DNA of 54,696 nucleotides, taken from the NCBI RefSeq assembly GCF_018863415.1, contig NZ_JAHKSN010000030.1:1-54696 (forward strand), given 5' to 3'. Shown piece by piece: positions 1-11,808 of this stretch; position 1 is the first letter of the stretch; each line of letters begins with the position of its first letter. This stretch comes from Deinococcus aestuarii (GTDB lineage: Bacteria > Deinococcota > Deinococci > Deinococcales > Deinococcaceae). The translations under genes were made by a program, and so were the position numbers. Below the pieces are notes generated by a model. The model was not told where the DNA came from. It did not search any database and worked only from the letters and a program-made list of their open reading frames with translations.

Positions 1-587
1 GGGCCGCCACCACCGTCAAGGGCAGGCTGCGCGCCGACCTCGACCGGCGTTACCTTCAGGCACATGCCCAGGGCCGGGTGCGGGTGGTTGCCGGGCGCTC
101 GGCGGACTTCTACGGTCCCGGTGTCCTGAACTCGACCCTGGGCGGGGCGGTGTTCCCGGCGGCCCTGACGGGGGGCGAGGTCATGACGATCCTCGACACC
201 AGCTTGCCGCACAGCTACACCTCTATCGGCGACGTGGCGCGGGGGCTGGCGACCCTGGGCGAGCGTTCCGAGGGGGACGGGCGCATCTGGCACCTGCCGA
301 CCGCGCCCGCCCGCTCCACGGACGAGGTGCTCGAACTGGTCGCCCAGGCGGTGGGGCGTCCGCTGCGGATTCACAACCTGCGGCGGGCCGAGGCCTACGG
401 GCCCTTCGACCAGACCTTTATGGACAGCTACGCGGAGATGCTCTACCAGCACCGCCTTCCGCAGAACATGGTGTCCACCGCCTTCGAGCGTCAGTTCGGC
501 GTTCACCCGACGCCGCTGGCGCAGGGAATCGCGCAGACCGTGGCGTGGTACCGCGACTTCCTGGTCGGGCAGGCCCAACCCGCCTGA
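1..587 (+). CDS. NAD-dependent epimerase/dehydratase family protein, 3' part only
   Basis: The reading frame is open from the window edge (first full codon at base 3) to a TGA at 585-587, so the start and the Rossmann nucleotide-binding part lie outside. The visible 194 residues contain the motif GRSADFYGPGV, typical of the second half of extended SDR/epimerase proteins, followed by a region like that of NAD-dependent epimerases acting on nucleotide sugars or similar substrates. The substrate cannot be told from this half. The gene converges on the AraC regulator at 666-1655, with about 80 bases between the two stop codons and no clear terminator. Confidence 0.8.
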   Translation, partial: AATTVKGRLRADLDRRYLQAHAQGRVRVVAGRSADFYGPGVLNSTLGGAVFPAALTGGEVMTILDTSLPHSYTSIGDVARGLATLGERSEGDGRIWHLPTAPARSTDEVLELVAQAVGRPLRIHNLRRAEAYGPFDQTFMDSYAEMLYQHRLPQNMVSTAFERQFGVHPTPLAQGIAQTVAWYRDFLVGQAQPA

Positions 588-665
588 ACGGGTGTCGCCA
601 AACCCTTCGAGGGACGTGACCTCGAACCTCTCGCAGGGATGTGCGAGCCCGGGTCACCCTGGCCC

Positions 666-1655
666 TCAGTTCAGCGCCGCCGGGGCCTGGCCCTGTTCCC
701 GCAGCAGGGCGATGTCCCGGGCCGGGGCGTTCCCGAACAGTCGCCCGTATTCGCGGATGAACTGCGAGGAACTCACGTACCCCACCTGACGGCTCGCGGT
801 GGTCACGTCCAGCCCCCCGACCAGCATCAGGCGCCGCGCTTCCCGCAGCCGCAGGTTCTTCTGGAATTGCAGGGGGCTCACGTTCGTCACCGCCCTGAAC
901 TGCCGGTGGAACGCCGACGGACTCAAGTGCACCAGCTCGGCCAGCAGCTCCACGTTCATGGGCTGGTCGAAGTGCTCCCGCACCCAGTTCACCGCTCTTG
1001 CCACCCGCTGCACGTGCGATTCCGTCTGCCCCAGTTGCGCGACCCGGCCCCCGACCGGACTGCACAGCAGGCGGATCACGATTTCATCCACGGCCATCGG
1101 CGCCAGGAGGGCCATCTGCCGTGGGTCCGTCATGGAGGCCAGCAGCCGGACCGCGGCGTTCACGATCTCCGCCGTTGCCTCCCCCAGGTACACGCCCCCA
1201 TGTTCCCGCACGGGGGGCAGACCGTCCGGGAACACCTTGAAGGCCAGTTCCGCCACCCGGGGTGGGTCCAGGTCCAGGATCAGACCCAGGTACGGCTCGT
1301 CGTACCTCGCCCGCACCACCTCACCGGCCATCGGCAGTTCGACCGAGCACAGCAGCATCCGCGACGTGTCGTACTCGTACACCTCCGGGCCCAGAAACAC
1401 CCGCTTCGCCCCCTGGGCCACGATGCACACGGAGGGCCGAAACATCCCGTGCACCAGATCGGTATTCGGCCGTGAGGCGCGCACCACGTGGACCCCCGGG
1501 AACGGGAGGTCGTGTCGCCCGTCGAACGGCGCCGCCTGCTCCAGCAACCGGGCGAGCGGCAGCAACTCCGTTCTCGTCGGGACCTGGGGGACCGGGCCGC
1601 CGGGACGGGGAGAGGGGTGCGGCCCGCTCAAGTCACGCGCGTTGGAAGACGCCAT
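666..1655 (-). CDS. AraC family transcriptional regulator with AraC_N (cupin-like) domain
   Basis: 329 residues. The N-terminal two thirds (about 35-190) match the AraC_N type found in regulators of aldehyde and oxidoreductase genes; note [18 protein letters not shown] and the [10 protein letters not shown] segment. The C-terminal 100 residues form the double helix-turn-helix of AraC proteins, including [17 protein letters not shown] and the second helix region [18 protein letters not shown]. It is divergent from the aldo/keto reductase operon beginning at 1885, and such pairs are commonly regulator and target, so control of that operon is likely (inference). No strong ribosome-binding site precedes the ATG at 1655. 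A second, related AraC regulator occurs at 49931-50866. Confidence 0.93.
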   Translation of the reverse strand: MASSNARDLSGPHPSPRPGGPVPQVPTRTELLPLARLLEQAAPFDGRHDLPFPGVHVVRASRPNTDLVHGMFRPSVCIVAQGAKRVFLGPEVYEYDTSRMLLCSVELPMAGEVVRARYDEPYLGLILDLDPPRVAELAFKVFPDGLPPVREHGGVYLGEATAEIVNAAVRLLASMTDPRQMALLAPMAVDEIVIRLLCSPVGGRVAQLGQTESHVQRVARAVNWVREHFDQPMNVELLAELVHLSPSAFHRQFRAVTNVSPLQFQKNLRLREARRLMLVGGLDVTTASRQVGYVSSSQFIREYGRLFGNAPARDIALLREQGQAPAALN

Positions 1656-1739
1656 GACTCGATTCTGTCAGGGGAGGAGCGCTTCGCCCACACCCGGGGA
1701 CGGAGAGGGGCAGGATCAGGCAGAAACCGGGCAGGAACA

Positions 1740-1754
1740 GGTCACCGGGTGACC
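1740..1754. promoter_or_regulatory. Palindrome in the AraC / aldo-keto reductase divergent promoter region
   Basis: GGTCACC-G-GGTGACC is a perfect 7+1+7 inverted repeat lying between the divergent AraC gene (start 1655) and aldo/keto reductase (start 1885). Its position fits an operator, but AraC proteins more often bind direct repeats, so the binding protein is unknown. Confidence 0.35.
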
Positions 1755-1821
1755 CGGCGATCCAGAACACTGGGACCACCCGGCAACGGGGGCGACCAAC
1801 GCCTGCCCGACCGGGGAATGA

Positions 1822-2739
<918 letters not shown>

Positions 2740-2759
2740 GGCGTGGGTGCCGAGCAGGA

Positions 2760-3010
2760 GTGCGCGGCCTGCCCTCATCCATCACCGTGACGGTCTCGCT
2801 CAGGGGCGACATGATCCGGGACGTCACGCTCAGGCCGCACACCACCGACCCGACGTTCCTGGACTTGCGGCGCTGGCTCGCCACCGTGATGATCGGCAAG
2901 CCGCTCGTGGAGGTGAAGGTGGGCAGACTGGCGGGGTCCAGCGGCATACCCCTCGGGTTCAACGCGGCCCTGGAGCAGATCAGGACCCAGGCAACGCAGG
3001 GAGACGACAG

Positions 3011-3014
<4 letters not shown>
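2760..3014 (+). CDS. Short FMN-binding-domain-like protein, probably 5' truncated
   Basis: 84 residues from a GTG. The sequence (VTVSLRGDMIRDVTL, then VGRLAGSSGIPLGFNAAL, then QIRTQA) follows the pattern of small FMN-binding proteins, in which a Gly-Ala/Ser-Ser segment lies close to the flavin attachment site. The N-terminal export or anchor segment usual for that group is missing, and the coding signal begins only about 20 bases after the aldo/keto reductase stop, so the 5' end looks lost. The only ribosome-binding-like bases touch the start codon, which makes the start doubtful. The stop overlaps the next ATG (ATGA at 3011-3014), implying translational coupling. The family assignment is from pattern only. 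Confidence 0.5.
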
Positions 3015-4587
<1,573 letters not shown>

Positions 4588-4835
4588 GCAAACCCCAAGA
4601 CACCGGCCGCTGGGAGGTGGGACCGCCTTCTGCCCAGGAGGCTGCGGGTGCCCAGCCTCCGCCCCGCCCAGGTGAGGAGGCCGGGGTGGCTCTGGAAGCT
4701 GGTGGTTCCGCGTCTGGGAGCTGGACGACCGGCGCCCCACCCACTTGATCCGCGAGGGCGCGTCAGGGCGCTCAGCGTTCGGTGCTCTTCCCCGGTCAGA
4801 ACCCGTCGTTTCGTTCCAGGGAGGCCCCCGCACGC

Positions 4836-6377
4836 ATGTTGATCTTCGAGACCCTGCTCGGGCTCCTGTTCGGAGCGACACTGCTGTCCATCGTCGCCCG
4901 GCGGCTGAACATCCCCTATCCCACCCTGCTCGCGGTGGGTGGGGCGCTCGTCGCCTTCCTTCCGGGCGCGCCCCGCTTCGATCTGCCGCCCGAACTGATC
5001 CTGGCGGTGTTCGTCGCCCCCGTCTTGCTGGACGCGGCCTTTGACACCTCGCTGCGGGACCTGCGGGGGAACTGGCGGCCCGTGTTGTCCCTCGCCGTGG
5101 TGGCCGTTGGTCTGACCACCGTCGCCGTGGCCGTCACCGCCCGGGTGCTCCTCCCCGATCTTCCCTGGGCCGCCGCCATTGCCCTCGGCGCCCTGGTCGC
5201 GCCCCCCGATGCGGTCGCCGCCCTGGCGGTGCTGCGGCAGGTGAATCCGCCCTACCGGCTGCGCAAGATCCTGGAGGGCGAGAGCCTGCTCAACGACGCC
5301 TCGGCCCTGCTGATCTACACCCTGGCGGTCGGGGCCGTGACGACCGGGAGTTTCAGCCTCGTGGGGGCGCTGCCGACCTTCGTCCTCGTCGTGTTCGGCA
5401 GCGCCCTGGTGGGCTGGCTCCTGGCGTGGCCCATCGGCCGGCTGGTCGAGCCCATCGAGGACGCGCCCACCTCGGTCATCTTTCAGTTCGTGCTCACCTT
5501 CGCCCTCTGGCTGCTCGCCGAGCGGCTGGGCCTCTCCGCGGTGGTGACGGTCGTGGTCTACGGCCTCACGGCGGCCAGGCACTCGGCCCTGGCGGCGCGG
5601 CTGAGGGTGCCGACCTTTGCCGTCTGGGACGCGGTGACCTTCGTCCTCAACGTCCTGGCCTTTACCCTGATCGGGCTGCAACTCGGGCCGACCCTCGAAG
5701 CCCTGAACGCCTCACAACTCCGGCGCTTCCTGATCGCCGCCCTCGTCATCCTGGCGGTGGTGATCGTCGTGCGCCTCGTCTGGGCGTTGGTCTACACCCT
5801 GGCGCAGGGGAGGAAGCGTCCGCCGGGTCCGGACCCGTCGCCCGGCTCCACGCCCCTGCCGTCCGCGAAGAGCGGGCTGGTGATCGGCTGGTCGGGGATG
5901 CGCGGGATCGTCACGCTGGCGACGGCCCTCGCGCTCCCGGAGGGCTTCCCCGAGCGCGACTTCATTCAACTCGCCGCCTTCGTCGTCGTGCTGGGCACCC
6001 TGGTGATCCAGGGCCTGACGCTGCGCCCGCTGCTCCTCCTGCTGCGCCTCCCCAGGGACACGACGGTCGAGACCGAACTCCGCCTGGCGCGGGGCGCGGC
6101 GCTGAAGGCCGCCCTGGGGACGCTGGAGGGGGACGACTCGGAAGCCGCCGGACGCCTGCGGCTGGAATACCAGAGGGACCTGGCCCAGGCCCGCAGCGGC
6201 GGGGACCCGCACGACACGCCGGACAACGTGCTGCGCCAGCAGGGGGTGGCCGCCGCCCGCCGGACCCTCGCCGAGTTGCGCCGCGCGGGCAAGATCGGGG
6301 ACGACGCCTACCACCTCGTCGAGGAGGAGCTGGACTGGCTGGAGTTGAGCGCCCGGCCCGCGTCGGCGCCCGCGTAG
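4836..6377 (+). CDS. Na+/H+ antiporter, CPA1 family
   Basis: 513 residues from ATG 4836, preceded by AGGGAGG at 4818-4824. The protein begins directly with a membrane segment (LIFETLLGLLFGATLLSIVA), and about twelve hydrophobic segments can be counted to residue 415, followed by a charged cytoplasmic tail of roughly 100 residues. CPA1 hallmarks are the ion-binding segment LVAPPDAVAALAVL, then EGESLLNDASALLIYT, and the Arg-rich WSGMRGIVTLATALALP. It should exchange Na+ (or K+) for protons across the inner membrane, for pH or salt balance. It stands alone, with about 250 bases upstream and 160 bases before the kinase gene. Confidence 0.95.
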   Translation: MLIFETLLGLLFGATLLSIVARRLNIPYPTLLAVGGALVAFLPGAPRFDLPPELILAVFVAPVLLDAAFDTSLRDLRGNWRPVLSLAVVAVGLTTVAVAVTARVLLPDLPWAAAIALGALVAPPDAVAALAVLRQVNPPYRLRKILEGESLLNDASALLIYTLAVGAVTTGSFSLVGALPTFVLVVFGSALVGWLLAWPIGRLVEPIEDAPTSVIFQFVLTFALWLLAERLGLSAVVTVVVYGLTAARHSALAARLRVPTFAVWDAVTFVLNVLAFTLIGLQLGPTLEALNASQLRRFLIAALVILAVVIVVRLVWALVYTLAQGRKRPPGPDPSPGSTPLPSAKSGLVIGWSGMRGIVTLATALALPEGFPERDFIQLAAFVVVLGTLVIQGLTLRPLLLLLRLPRDTTVETELRLARGAALKAALGTLEGDDSEAAGRLRLEYQRDLAQARSGGDPHDTPDNVLRQQGVAAARRTLAELRRAGKIGDDAYHLVEEELDWLELSARPASAPA

Positions 6378-6536
6378 GGGCGTCCACTGTCCGGTGGGGT
6401 GTGGCCGCTCCGCCCCCAGGAAGGCGGCACGGGTGAGGAGGTGCGGCGCTGGCGGCGGCGACGCCGAAGACCTGGGGTTGCCCCTGCACGCAACTACACA
6501 CGTACAGCCTGAACGTCTTTAGACTGCCCCCCAGCT

Positions 6537-9500
6537 ATGTCTGCGCGTCCCGCCTCCCCCGCAGCCCCCTTCGACGTGCTGGTCCTCGTCCCCCCGGCCA
6601 ACGGGTTGGCGGCGGTGGCGGCGGTGCTGGCCGATCTGCCCGCCGAGCTGTCCACAGCGGTGCTCGTCGGACCGTCCCTGGGCGGGGAGGTCCCCCCCGT
6701 GCAGTCCGTGCAGTCCCTGAGCCGCCACACCCCGCTCCCTCTTCACCCTGCCGAGAACGGCACGGTGCTCCGGCCGGGACACGGCTACGTCAGCCCACCG
6801 CAAATGATCCTGGAGGTCAGGCCCGGTGGCCGCTGCGCCGTCACGCCGCCGGAGGGGGAACTGGCCGCGGAGTGCCCACAAGACCGGCTGCTCGCGTCGC
6901 TGGCCGTGAGCTGCGGTTCGCGCGCGCTGGCGGTCATCCTGGGTGGAGAGGGGCGCGACGGCGTGACGGGCGCGCGTGCCCTGCGTGGGGTGGGCGGGAC
7001 GGTGCTGGTCCAGGACCCGGCCACGGCGAACCTCGCCGAGCTGCCGAGCGCGGTGATGGAGGCTGGGGCGGCCGACCGGGTGGTGTCCCCCCGGGACCTC
7101 GGCCGCACCGTGACCCGCCTGCTGACGGGGCCGAGCCCGACAGCGCCGCCCGGCGAGGCCGCGCCCGGACGCACCCGCGCCATGCAGGCATCTGGCGAGA
7201 GCGAAGAGCAGGCGTTCCTGCTACGCCTCAGCGACGCCCTGCGGCCCCTGGCCGACCCGGGCGCCATCGAGGGCGAGGCGTGCCGGTTGCTGGCCGAGCA
7301 TCTGGACGTGGACCGCGCCTACTACGTCGAGATGGACGAGGCGGTGGGCGTCGCGCGGGTCGCCCGGGACTGGGTGCGCGGCGGCGCCTCTTCGCTGGCG
7401 GGCGAGCACCGGACCTCGGACTTCGGCTGGTCGGTGGCGATCCTGCGGCGTGGGGAGTGCCACGTGGTCGCCGACACGCAGAGCTCGGACCTGGTGCCCC
7501 CGGAGGACCGGCCCGCCTCCGCCGCGCTGGGGATCATCGCCTGCATGGGGGCGCCCCTGATCAAGGCGGGGCGGCTGGTGGGGGCACTGTGCGTGACCGC
7601 CGCGCACCCGCGGGTGTGGCAGGAGGGCGAGGTCGAGCTGCTGCGCGAGATGGGCGAGCGCGTCTGGGCGGCGGTGGAACGGGCGCGCTCGGAGCAAGCC
7701 CTGGCCGAGTCGGAGGAGAAGTACCGAACGCTCTTCCAGTCGATGGATCAGGGGTACTGCGACGCCGAGCTGGTGCGCGACGCGGGCGGCCGTGTCGTGG
7801 ACGTGCGGTACCTCACCCTCAATCCCGCGTTCGAGCGGATGTTCGGCATCCCGGTGGCGAACGCCGTGGGCCGTCTGGTACGGGAGATCGTCCCCGACCT
7901 CGATCCCTGGTGGCTCGAGCCCTACGACCGCATCGCCACGGCGGGGGTGCCGGAGCGCCTGGAGCACGAGGTCTCGGCGCTCGGACGCTGGTTCGAGGTG
8001 TATGTGTCTCCGCGCGGCGGCGACCGGCTGACGGTGCTGTACGAGGACATCACCGAGCGAAAACGAGCCGAACAGCGGCAGGCGTTCCTGCTGCGGCTCA
8101 GCGACGCCCTGCGGCCGCTGCGCGACGCGACGGCGATCCAGCAGGCCGCGATAGAGGTGCTGGGCGCGCACCTGAACGTGGACCGCGCCTTTTTCACCGA
8201 GGTCCTCCCCGACGGCGACACCGTGGTGACCAGGACCGACTACCTGCGCGGCGTGCCCTCCCTCGTCGGCACGATGCGGCTTAGCGACTTCGGCCCCAGG
8301 GTGCGCGAGGCGTACGCCGCGGGAAAGACCGTCGTCACGAACGACGTCTTGGTCGACTGGAGCCCCACGGACGCCGAGCGGGCTGCCTACGCCTCCATCC
8401 AGTTTGTGGCGGGGATCGGGGTGCCGCTCGTCAAGGAGGGCCGCCTCCTCGGCATCGTCACGGTCCACATGGCGACGCCCCGCGCGTGGCGGGGGGAGGA
8501 GGTGTCCCTGCTGGAGGACGTGGCCGAGCGCACGTGGACAGCGGTCGAGCGAGCGCGGGAGGAGACCCTGAGGCAGCAGGCGGAGGAGCTCAACGCCTTT
8601 CTGGTCCGCTTCACCGATGCCGTGCGCACGCTCACCGACCCGGAGGCCGTCGCCGAAGTCGCCTGTGGGCTCATCGCCGAACGGCTCGGGGTGGAGCGCG
8701 CCTACTGGGCGGAGGTCGACTGGACCACGCGTGAGTATGTCATCGGCCCCTCGGTCCAGGTTCCGGGCGTGCCGGTCATCGAGGGCCGCTTCCCGGTCGA
8801 CGCCTGGGAGCCGTTCACGTCGCTTCACCTGGCTGGCCTTCCAGTCGTGGTGAACGACACGCAGGCGGATGAGCGCATCCCGCCCGAGGTGAAGGAGAGC
8901 TACGTTCAGATCGCGGTCGGCGCGGACCTGGCCGTCCCGGTGGTGGTGGGCGGGAAGCTGCGCTGCACGCTCGCGGCCAACCAGCGCCCCCCGCGCCACT
9001 GGAGCGAGGCGGAGGTCGCCCTCGTCCGGGGCCTCGCCGGGCGGTGCTGGTCGGAGGTGGAGCGTGCCCGCGCCGAGGCCGCCCTCACCGAGTCCGAAGG
9101 CCGTCTGCGGGCGCTGGTCGAGCACCTGCCCGGCAGCGCGGTCTTCGTGGTGGATCACGACCTGCGGTATGTGCTGGCGCAGGGCGAGGCGTTGGCCCCG
9201 GCCAATTTCACGCCGGAGGACCTGATCGGCCGGACCGTCGCCGAGGCCATGGGGCCGGAGCTGGCCCCCGGGTACGAGGCCCTGTACCGTCAGGCCCTCG
9301 CGGGGGAGGGGTTCGACTACGAGCACGCGGCGCATGGCCGCACGTTCGTCACCCGGGGCGTGCCGTTGAGGAACGCGGCGGGGAACATCTCCGCGGCCCT
9401 GGCCGTGTCCTACGACATCACCGCGCGCAAACGCGCCGAGGAGGCGCTGCGCAAGAATCAGGAGCGTCAGGCCTTCCTGCTGGGGCTCTCCGACACGCTG

Positions 9501-11780
9501 CGCCCGCTCGCCGACCCCAGCGCGGTCCAGAGCGAGGCCGCCCGCGTGCTCGGGCGTCACCTTGGCGCCAGCCGCGCGTCCTACGCCGAGGTCGAGGCGG
9601 ATGACGCACATTTCGTCGTCCACCGCGACTACACCAGCGGCGTGCCGAGCTACGCCGGGCGCTACCTCCTCGACGCCTTCGGCCCGGGGTTCGTGCGCGA
9701 CCTGCGCGCAGGCCGCACGGTCATGCTGGCCGACGCGGAGCGCGACGCGCGGGTGAGCGAGGCGGAGCGCACGGAGGTCTATGCCGCCGGGGCGATTCGC
9801 GCCTTCATCGGCGTCCCCCTCGTCAAGGGGGGGCGGCTGGCCGCCGTCTTCAGCCTGCACTTCCCCACGGCGCACGAATGGACGCCGGACGAGGTGGCGC
9901 TGGTCGAGGAGGTGGCCGAGCGCACCTGGGCGGCGGTGGAGCGGGCGCGGGCCGAGGAGGAACTGCGGGCGCTGAACGCCACCCTCGAAGAGCGGGTGGA
10001 GGAGCGTACCCGCCGCCTCGCCACGCTGAACGCCGAGCTGGCGTCACGCACCCGGGCGCTGGAGGCGTTTGCGGAGCTGACCCGCGACCTTGCCCCGCAC
10101 CTCGACCCCCACGCCCTGATCCGGCGGGGGCAGGAGATCGCGCTCTCGCTGTTGCCGGGGGGCTTTTCGACCTACTACGAGCCCGAGGGCCCGGTGTGGC
10201 GCCTGCGGGCCCAGGTGGGGGACATGTGCAACCCGGCGCTCCAGGCGGCGGTGGACGCCGGGCTTCCGGTGGGGGGGACCCCCAGCCTCGACCGGCCCTG
10301 GGCGAGCGGGGTGCCGCTGTTTCAGGGGCAGTATGGCCGGGACACCGACGGGCTGGGCGAGCTGAGGCCGGAGGTGGACGCGGCGGCGACGTTTCCCCTC
10401 ACGGTGGACGGGGTGCGGCTCGGGCTCTTCGCCGTGGCCCTGTTCAGCGAGCGGGCCTGGTCGGCGCCCGACCGGGCGGTGCTGGAGACGGTCGTGCACA
10501 GCCTGGGGCTGGCCCTGGAGCGGGCGGCGGCGGTGCGGGCCCTGGCCGAGGAGCGCGAGGCGTTGGCGGCGTTCGCCCACTTCACCGAGCGGGCCGCAGA
10601 CACCCGCGAGGTGGCGGCGCTCGTCCGGCAGGCGACGGAGGTGCTCGGGGAGGTGCTCGACGTGGACAGCGCCGTGTACTTCGAGCGGGAGGGGGAGGTC
10701 TGGCGGCTGCGCCACGCCTCCGGCTCGCTCGACCCCGACCTCAAGGACGTCCTGGGCCGCGGGGTGCCCGCCGGTCTGCCCGGCTTCGCGCTGCCCGAAG
10801 GGCGCCGGGAGCCTCTGTTCTTCGAGCACTGGGACCCGGGCACCCGGGGCATGGCCGCCCCCGTGTCCTTCACGGCGGTGGCCGCCTACCCGCTGTTCCC
10901 GCCGGACCACCCCGCCGGGATGCTGAGCATGGCGGTAACGAACCGCCCCACGTGGACCGAGCGCGAGAAGGCGGTGTTCCGGGCCGTGGGGGACAGTTTC
11001 CGCCTCGCCCTGGAACGCGCCGCGAGAACACAGCAGATCGAGCGGCAACGCGAGCGCCTCGCGGACCTGAATGCGGAACTGGGCAACTTCATTACCCGCA
11101 CGGCGCATACCCTGGAGGCGCCCGCCCGGCGACTGGGCCACCTGATGGACCCCGGACGGGCGCTTGATCCGGGGGTCCCGGACGGCCTCTTTCCCTATGA
11201 TCCGGCGGCGCTGCACGACGAGGTGACGCGGCTCAGGGGAGTCGCCCAGGACCTGCGGCAACTCGCCCGGCTGGAGCAACAGGACGTGGCGAAAGACCTG
11301 CTGCCGCTGGGGGAACTGTTCGCGGAGGTGCAGGCGCAGGTGTCCGCCACCCCCCGGGGCAAGCAGGTGTACTGGTTGACCGGGCCGCTTCCCATCGTGC
11401 GGGGGGACCGGGCGCTCCTGAAGCAGGCCCTCGAGGTGCTGATGACGTTTACCCTGAGCGAGGCGCGGGGCGCGCGGTACGTGACGGTGGAGAGCCGGGA
11501 GGTGGAGGGCGAGGTGCAGGTCACGGTGGAGGACGACGGCCTCGGGCTCACCGGTGAGGAGGCCGCCACCCTCTTCGACCTGGCCGTGCGGACGGACCAG
11601 CAGGTGCCTGTGCTGGAGGGAAGCGGCCTGGTGCAGGTCCGGCGGATCCTGGCCCGCCACGGCGGCTGGACGTGGGCCGAAGCGCAGCTCAGCAGCGGCA
11701 AGATCGTCCTGGCCCTTCCCAGGGACGAGGCGGTGCAGGGACTCGAGGCCCTCTTCCGTCGGGACAAACCCGGCCAGTGA
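6537..11780 (+). CDS. Giant multi-GAF/PAS sensor histidine kinase with an N-terminal degenerate CheB-like domain
   Basis: 1747 residues, no membrane segment, hence a soluble sensor. Approximate domains: CheB methylesterase-like 10-200; GAF 220-385; PAS 393-510; GAF 515-680; GAF 688-850; PAS 858-975; GAF 980-1140; coiled coil 1142-1180; GAF 1180-1340; GAF 1345-1500; HisKA-like 1505-1600; HATPase 1620-1740. In the CheB part the Asp of the triad remains (GEGRDGVTG, D141), but the nucleophile loop reads VPPANG without Ser and the His is absent. His1524 in TAHTLEAP can serve as phosphoacceptor, yet the N-box (LEVLMTF) lacks its Asn and the G2 box is weak (GSGLVQV); the G1 box DDGLGL is kept. No response regulator is adjacent. 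It converges on the kinase at 11809-13014. Confidence 0.9.
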   Translation: MSARPASPAAPFDVLVLVPPANGLAAVAAVLADLPAELSTAVLVGPSLGGEVPPVQSVQSLSRHTPLPLHPAENGTVLRPGHGYVSPPQMILEVRPGGRCAVTPPEGELAAECPQDRLLASLAVSCGSRALAVILGGEGRDGVTGARALRGVGGTVLVQDPATANLAELPSAVMEAGAADRVVSPRDLGRTVTRLLTGPSPTAPPGEAAPGRTRAMQASGESEEQAFLLRLSDALRPLADPGAIEGEACRLLAEHLDVDRAYYVEMDEAVGVARVARDWVRGGASSLAGEHRTSDFGWSVAILRRGECHVVADTQSSDLVPPEDRPASAALGIIACMGAPLIKAGRLVGALCVTAAHPRVWQEGEVELLREMGERVWAAVERARSEQALAESEEKYRTLFQSMDQGYCDAELVRDAGGRVVDVRYLTLNPAFERMFGIPVANAVGRLVREIVPDLDPWWLEPYDRIATAGVPERLEHEVSALGRWFEVYVSPRGGDRLTVLYEDITERKRAEQRQAFLLRLSDALRPLRDATAIQQAAIEVLGAHLNVDRAFFTEVLPDGDTVVTRTDYLRGVPSLVGTMRLSDFGPRVREAYAAGKTVVTNDVLVDWSPTDAERAAYASIQFVAGIGVPLVKEGRLLGIVTVHMATPRAWRGEEVSLLEDVAERTWTAVERAREETLRQQAEELNAFLVRFTDAVRTLTDPEAVAEVACGLIAERLGVERAYWAEVDWTTREYVIGPSVQVPGVPVIEGRFPVDAWEPFTSLHLAGLPVVVNDTQADERIPPEVKESYVQIAVGADLAVPVVVGGKLRCTLAANQRPPRHWSEAEVALVRGLAGRCWSEVERARAEAALTESEGRLRALVEHLPGSAVFVVDHDLRYVLAQGEALAPANFTPEDLIGRTVAEAMGPELAPGYEALYRQALAGEGFDYEHAAHGRTFVTRGVPLRNAAGNISAALAVSYDITARKRAEEALRKNQERQAFLLGLSDTLRPLADPSAVQSEAARVLGRHLGASRASYAEVEADDAHFVVHRDYTSGVPSYAGRYLLDAFGPGFVRDLRAGRTVMLADAERDARVSEAERTEVYAAGAIRAFIGVPLVKGGRLAAVFSLHFPTAHEWTPDEVALVEEVAERTWAAVERARAEEELRALNATLEERVEERTRRLATLNAELASRTRALEAFAELTRDLAPHLDPHALIRRGQEIALSLLPGGFSTYYEPEGPVWRLRAQVGDMCNPALQAAVDAGLPVGGTPSLDRPWASGVPLFQGQYGRDTDGLGELRPEVDAAATFPLTVDGVRLGLFAVALFSERAWSAPDRAVLETVVHSLGLALERAAAVRALAEEREALAAFAHFTERAADTREVAALVRQATEVLGEVLDVDSAVYFEREGEVWRLRHASGSLDPDLKDVLGRGVPAGLPGFALPEGRREPLFFEHWDPGTRGMAAPVSFTAVAAYPLFPPDHPAGMLSMAVTNRPTWTEREKAVFRAVGDSFRLALERAARTQQIERQRERLADLNAELGNFITRTAHTLEAPARRLGHLMDPGRALDPGVPDGLFPYDPAALHDEVTRLRGVAQDLRQLARLEQQDVAKDLLPLGELFAEVQAQVSATPRGKQVYWLTGPLPIVRGDRALLKQALEVLMTFTLSEARGARYVTVESREVEGEVQVTVEDDGLGLTGEEAATLFDLAVRTDQQVPVLEGSGLVQVRRILARHGGWTWAEAQLSSGKIVLALPRDEAVQGLEALFRRDKPGQ

Positions 11781-11808
11781 GCCGGGCCGCAGGTGAAAGG
11801 GATCCGGT

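Noticed and set aside
7221..9875. Very long open frame on the minus strand inside the giant kinase gene
   Set aside because: It is antisense to strong GAF/PAS coding sequence. Its product is Arg/Gly/His/Pro-rich without domains; high GC produces such frames.
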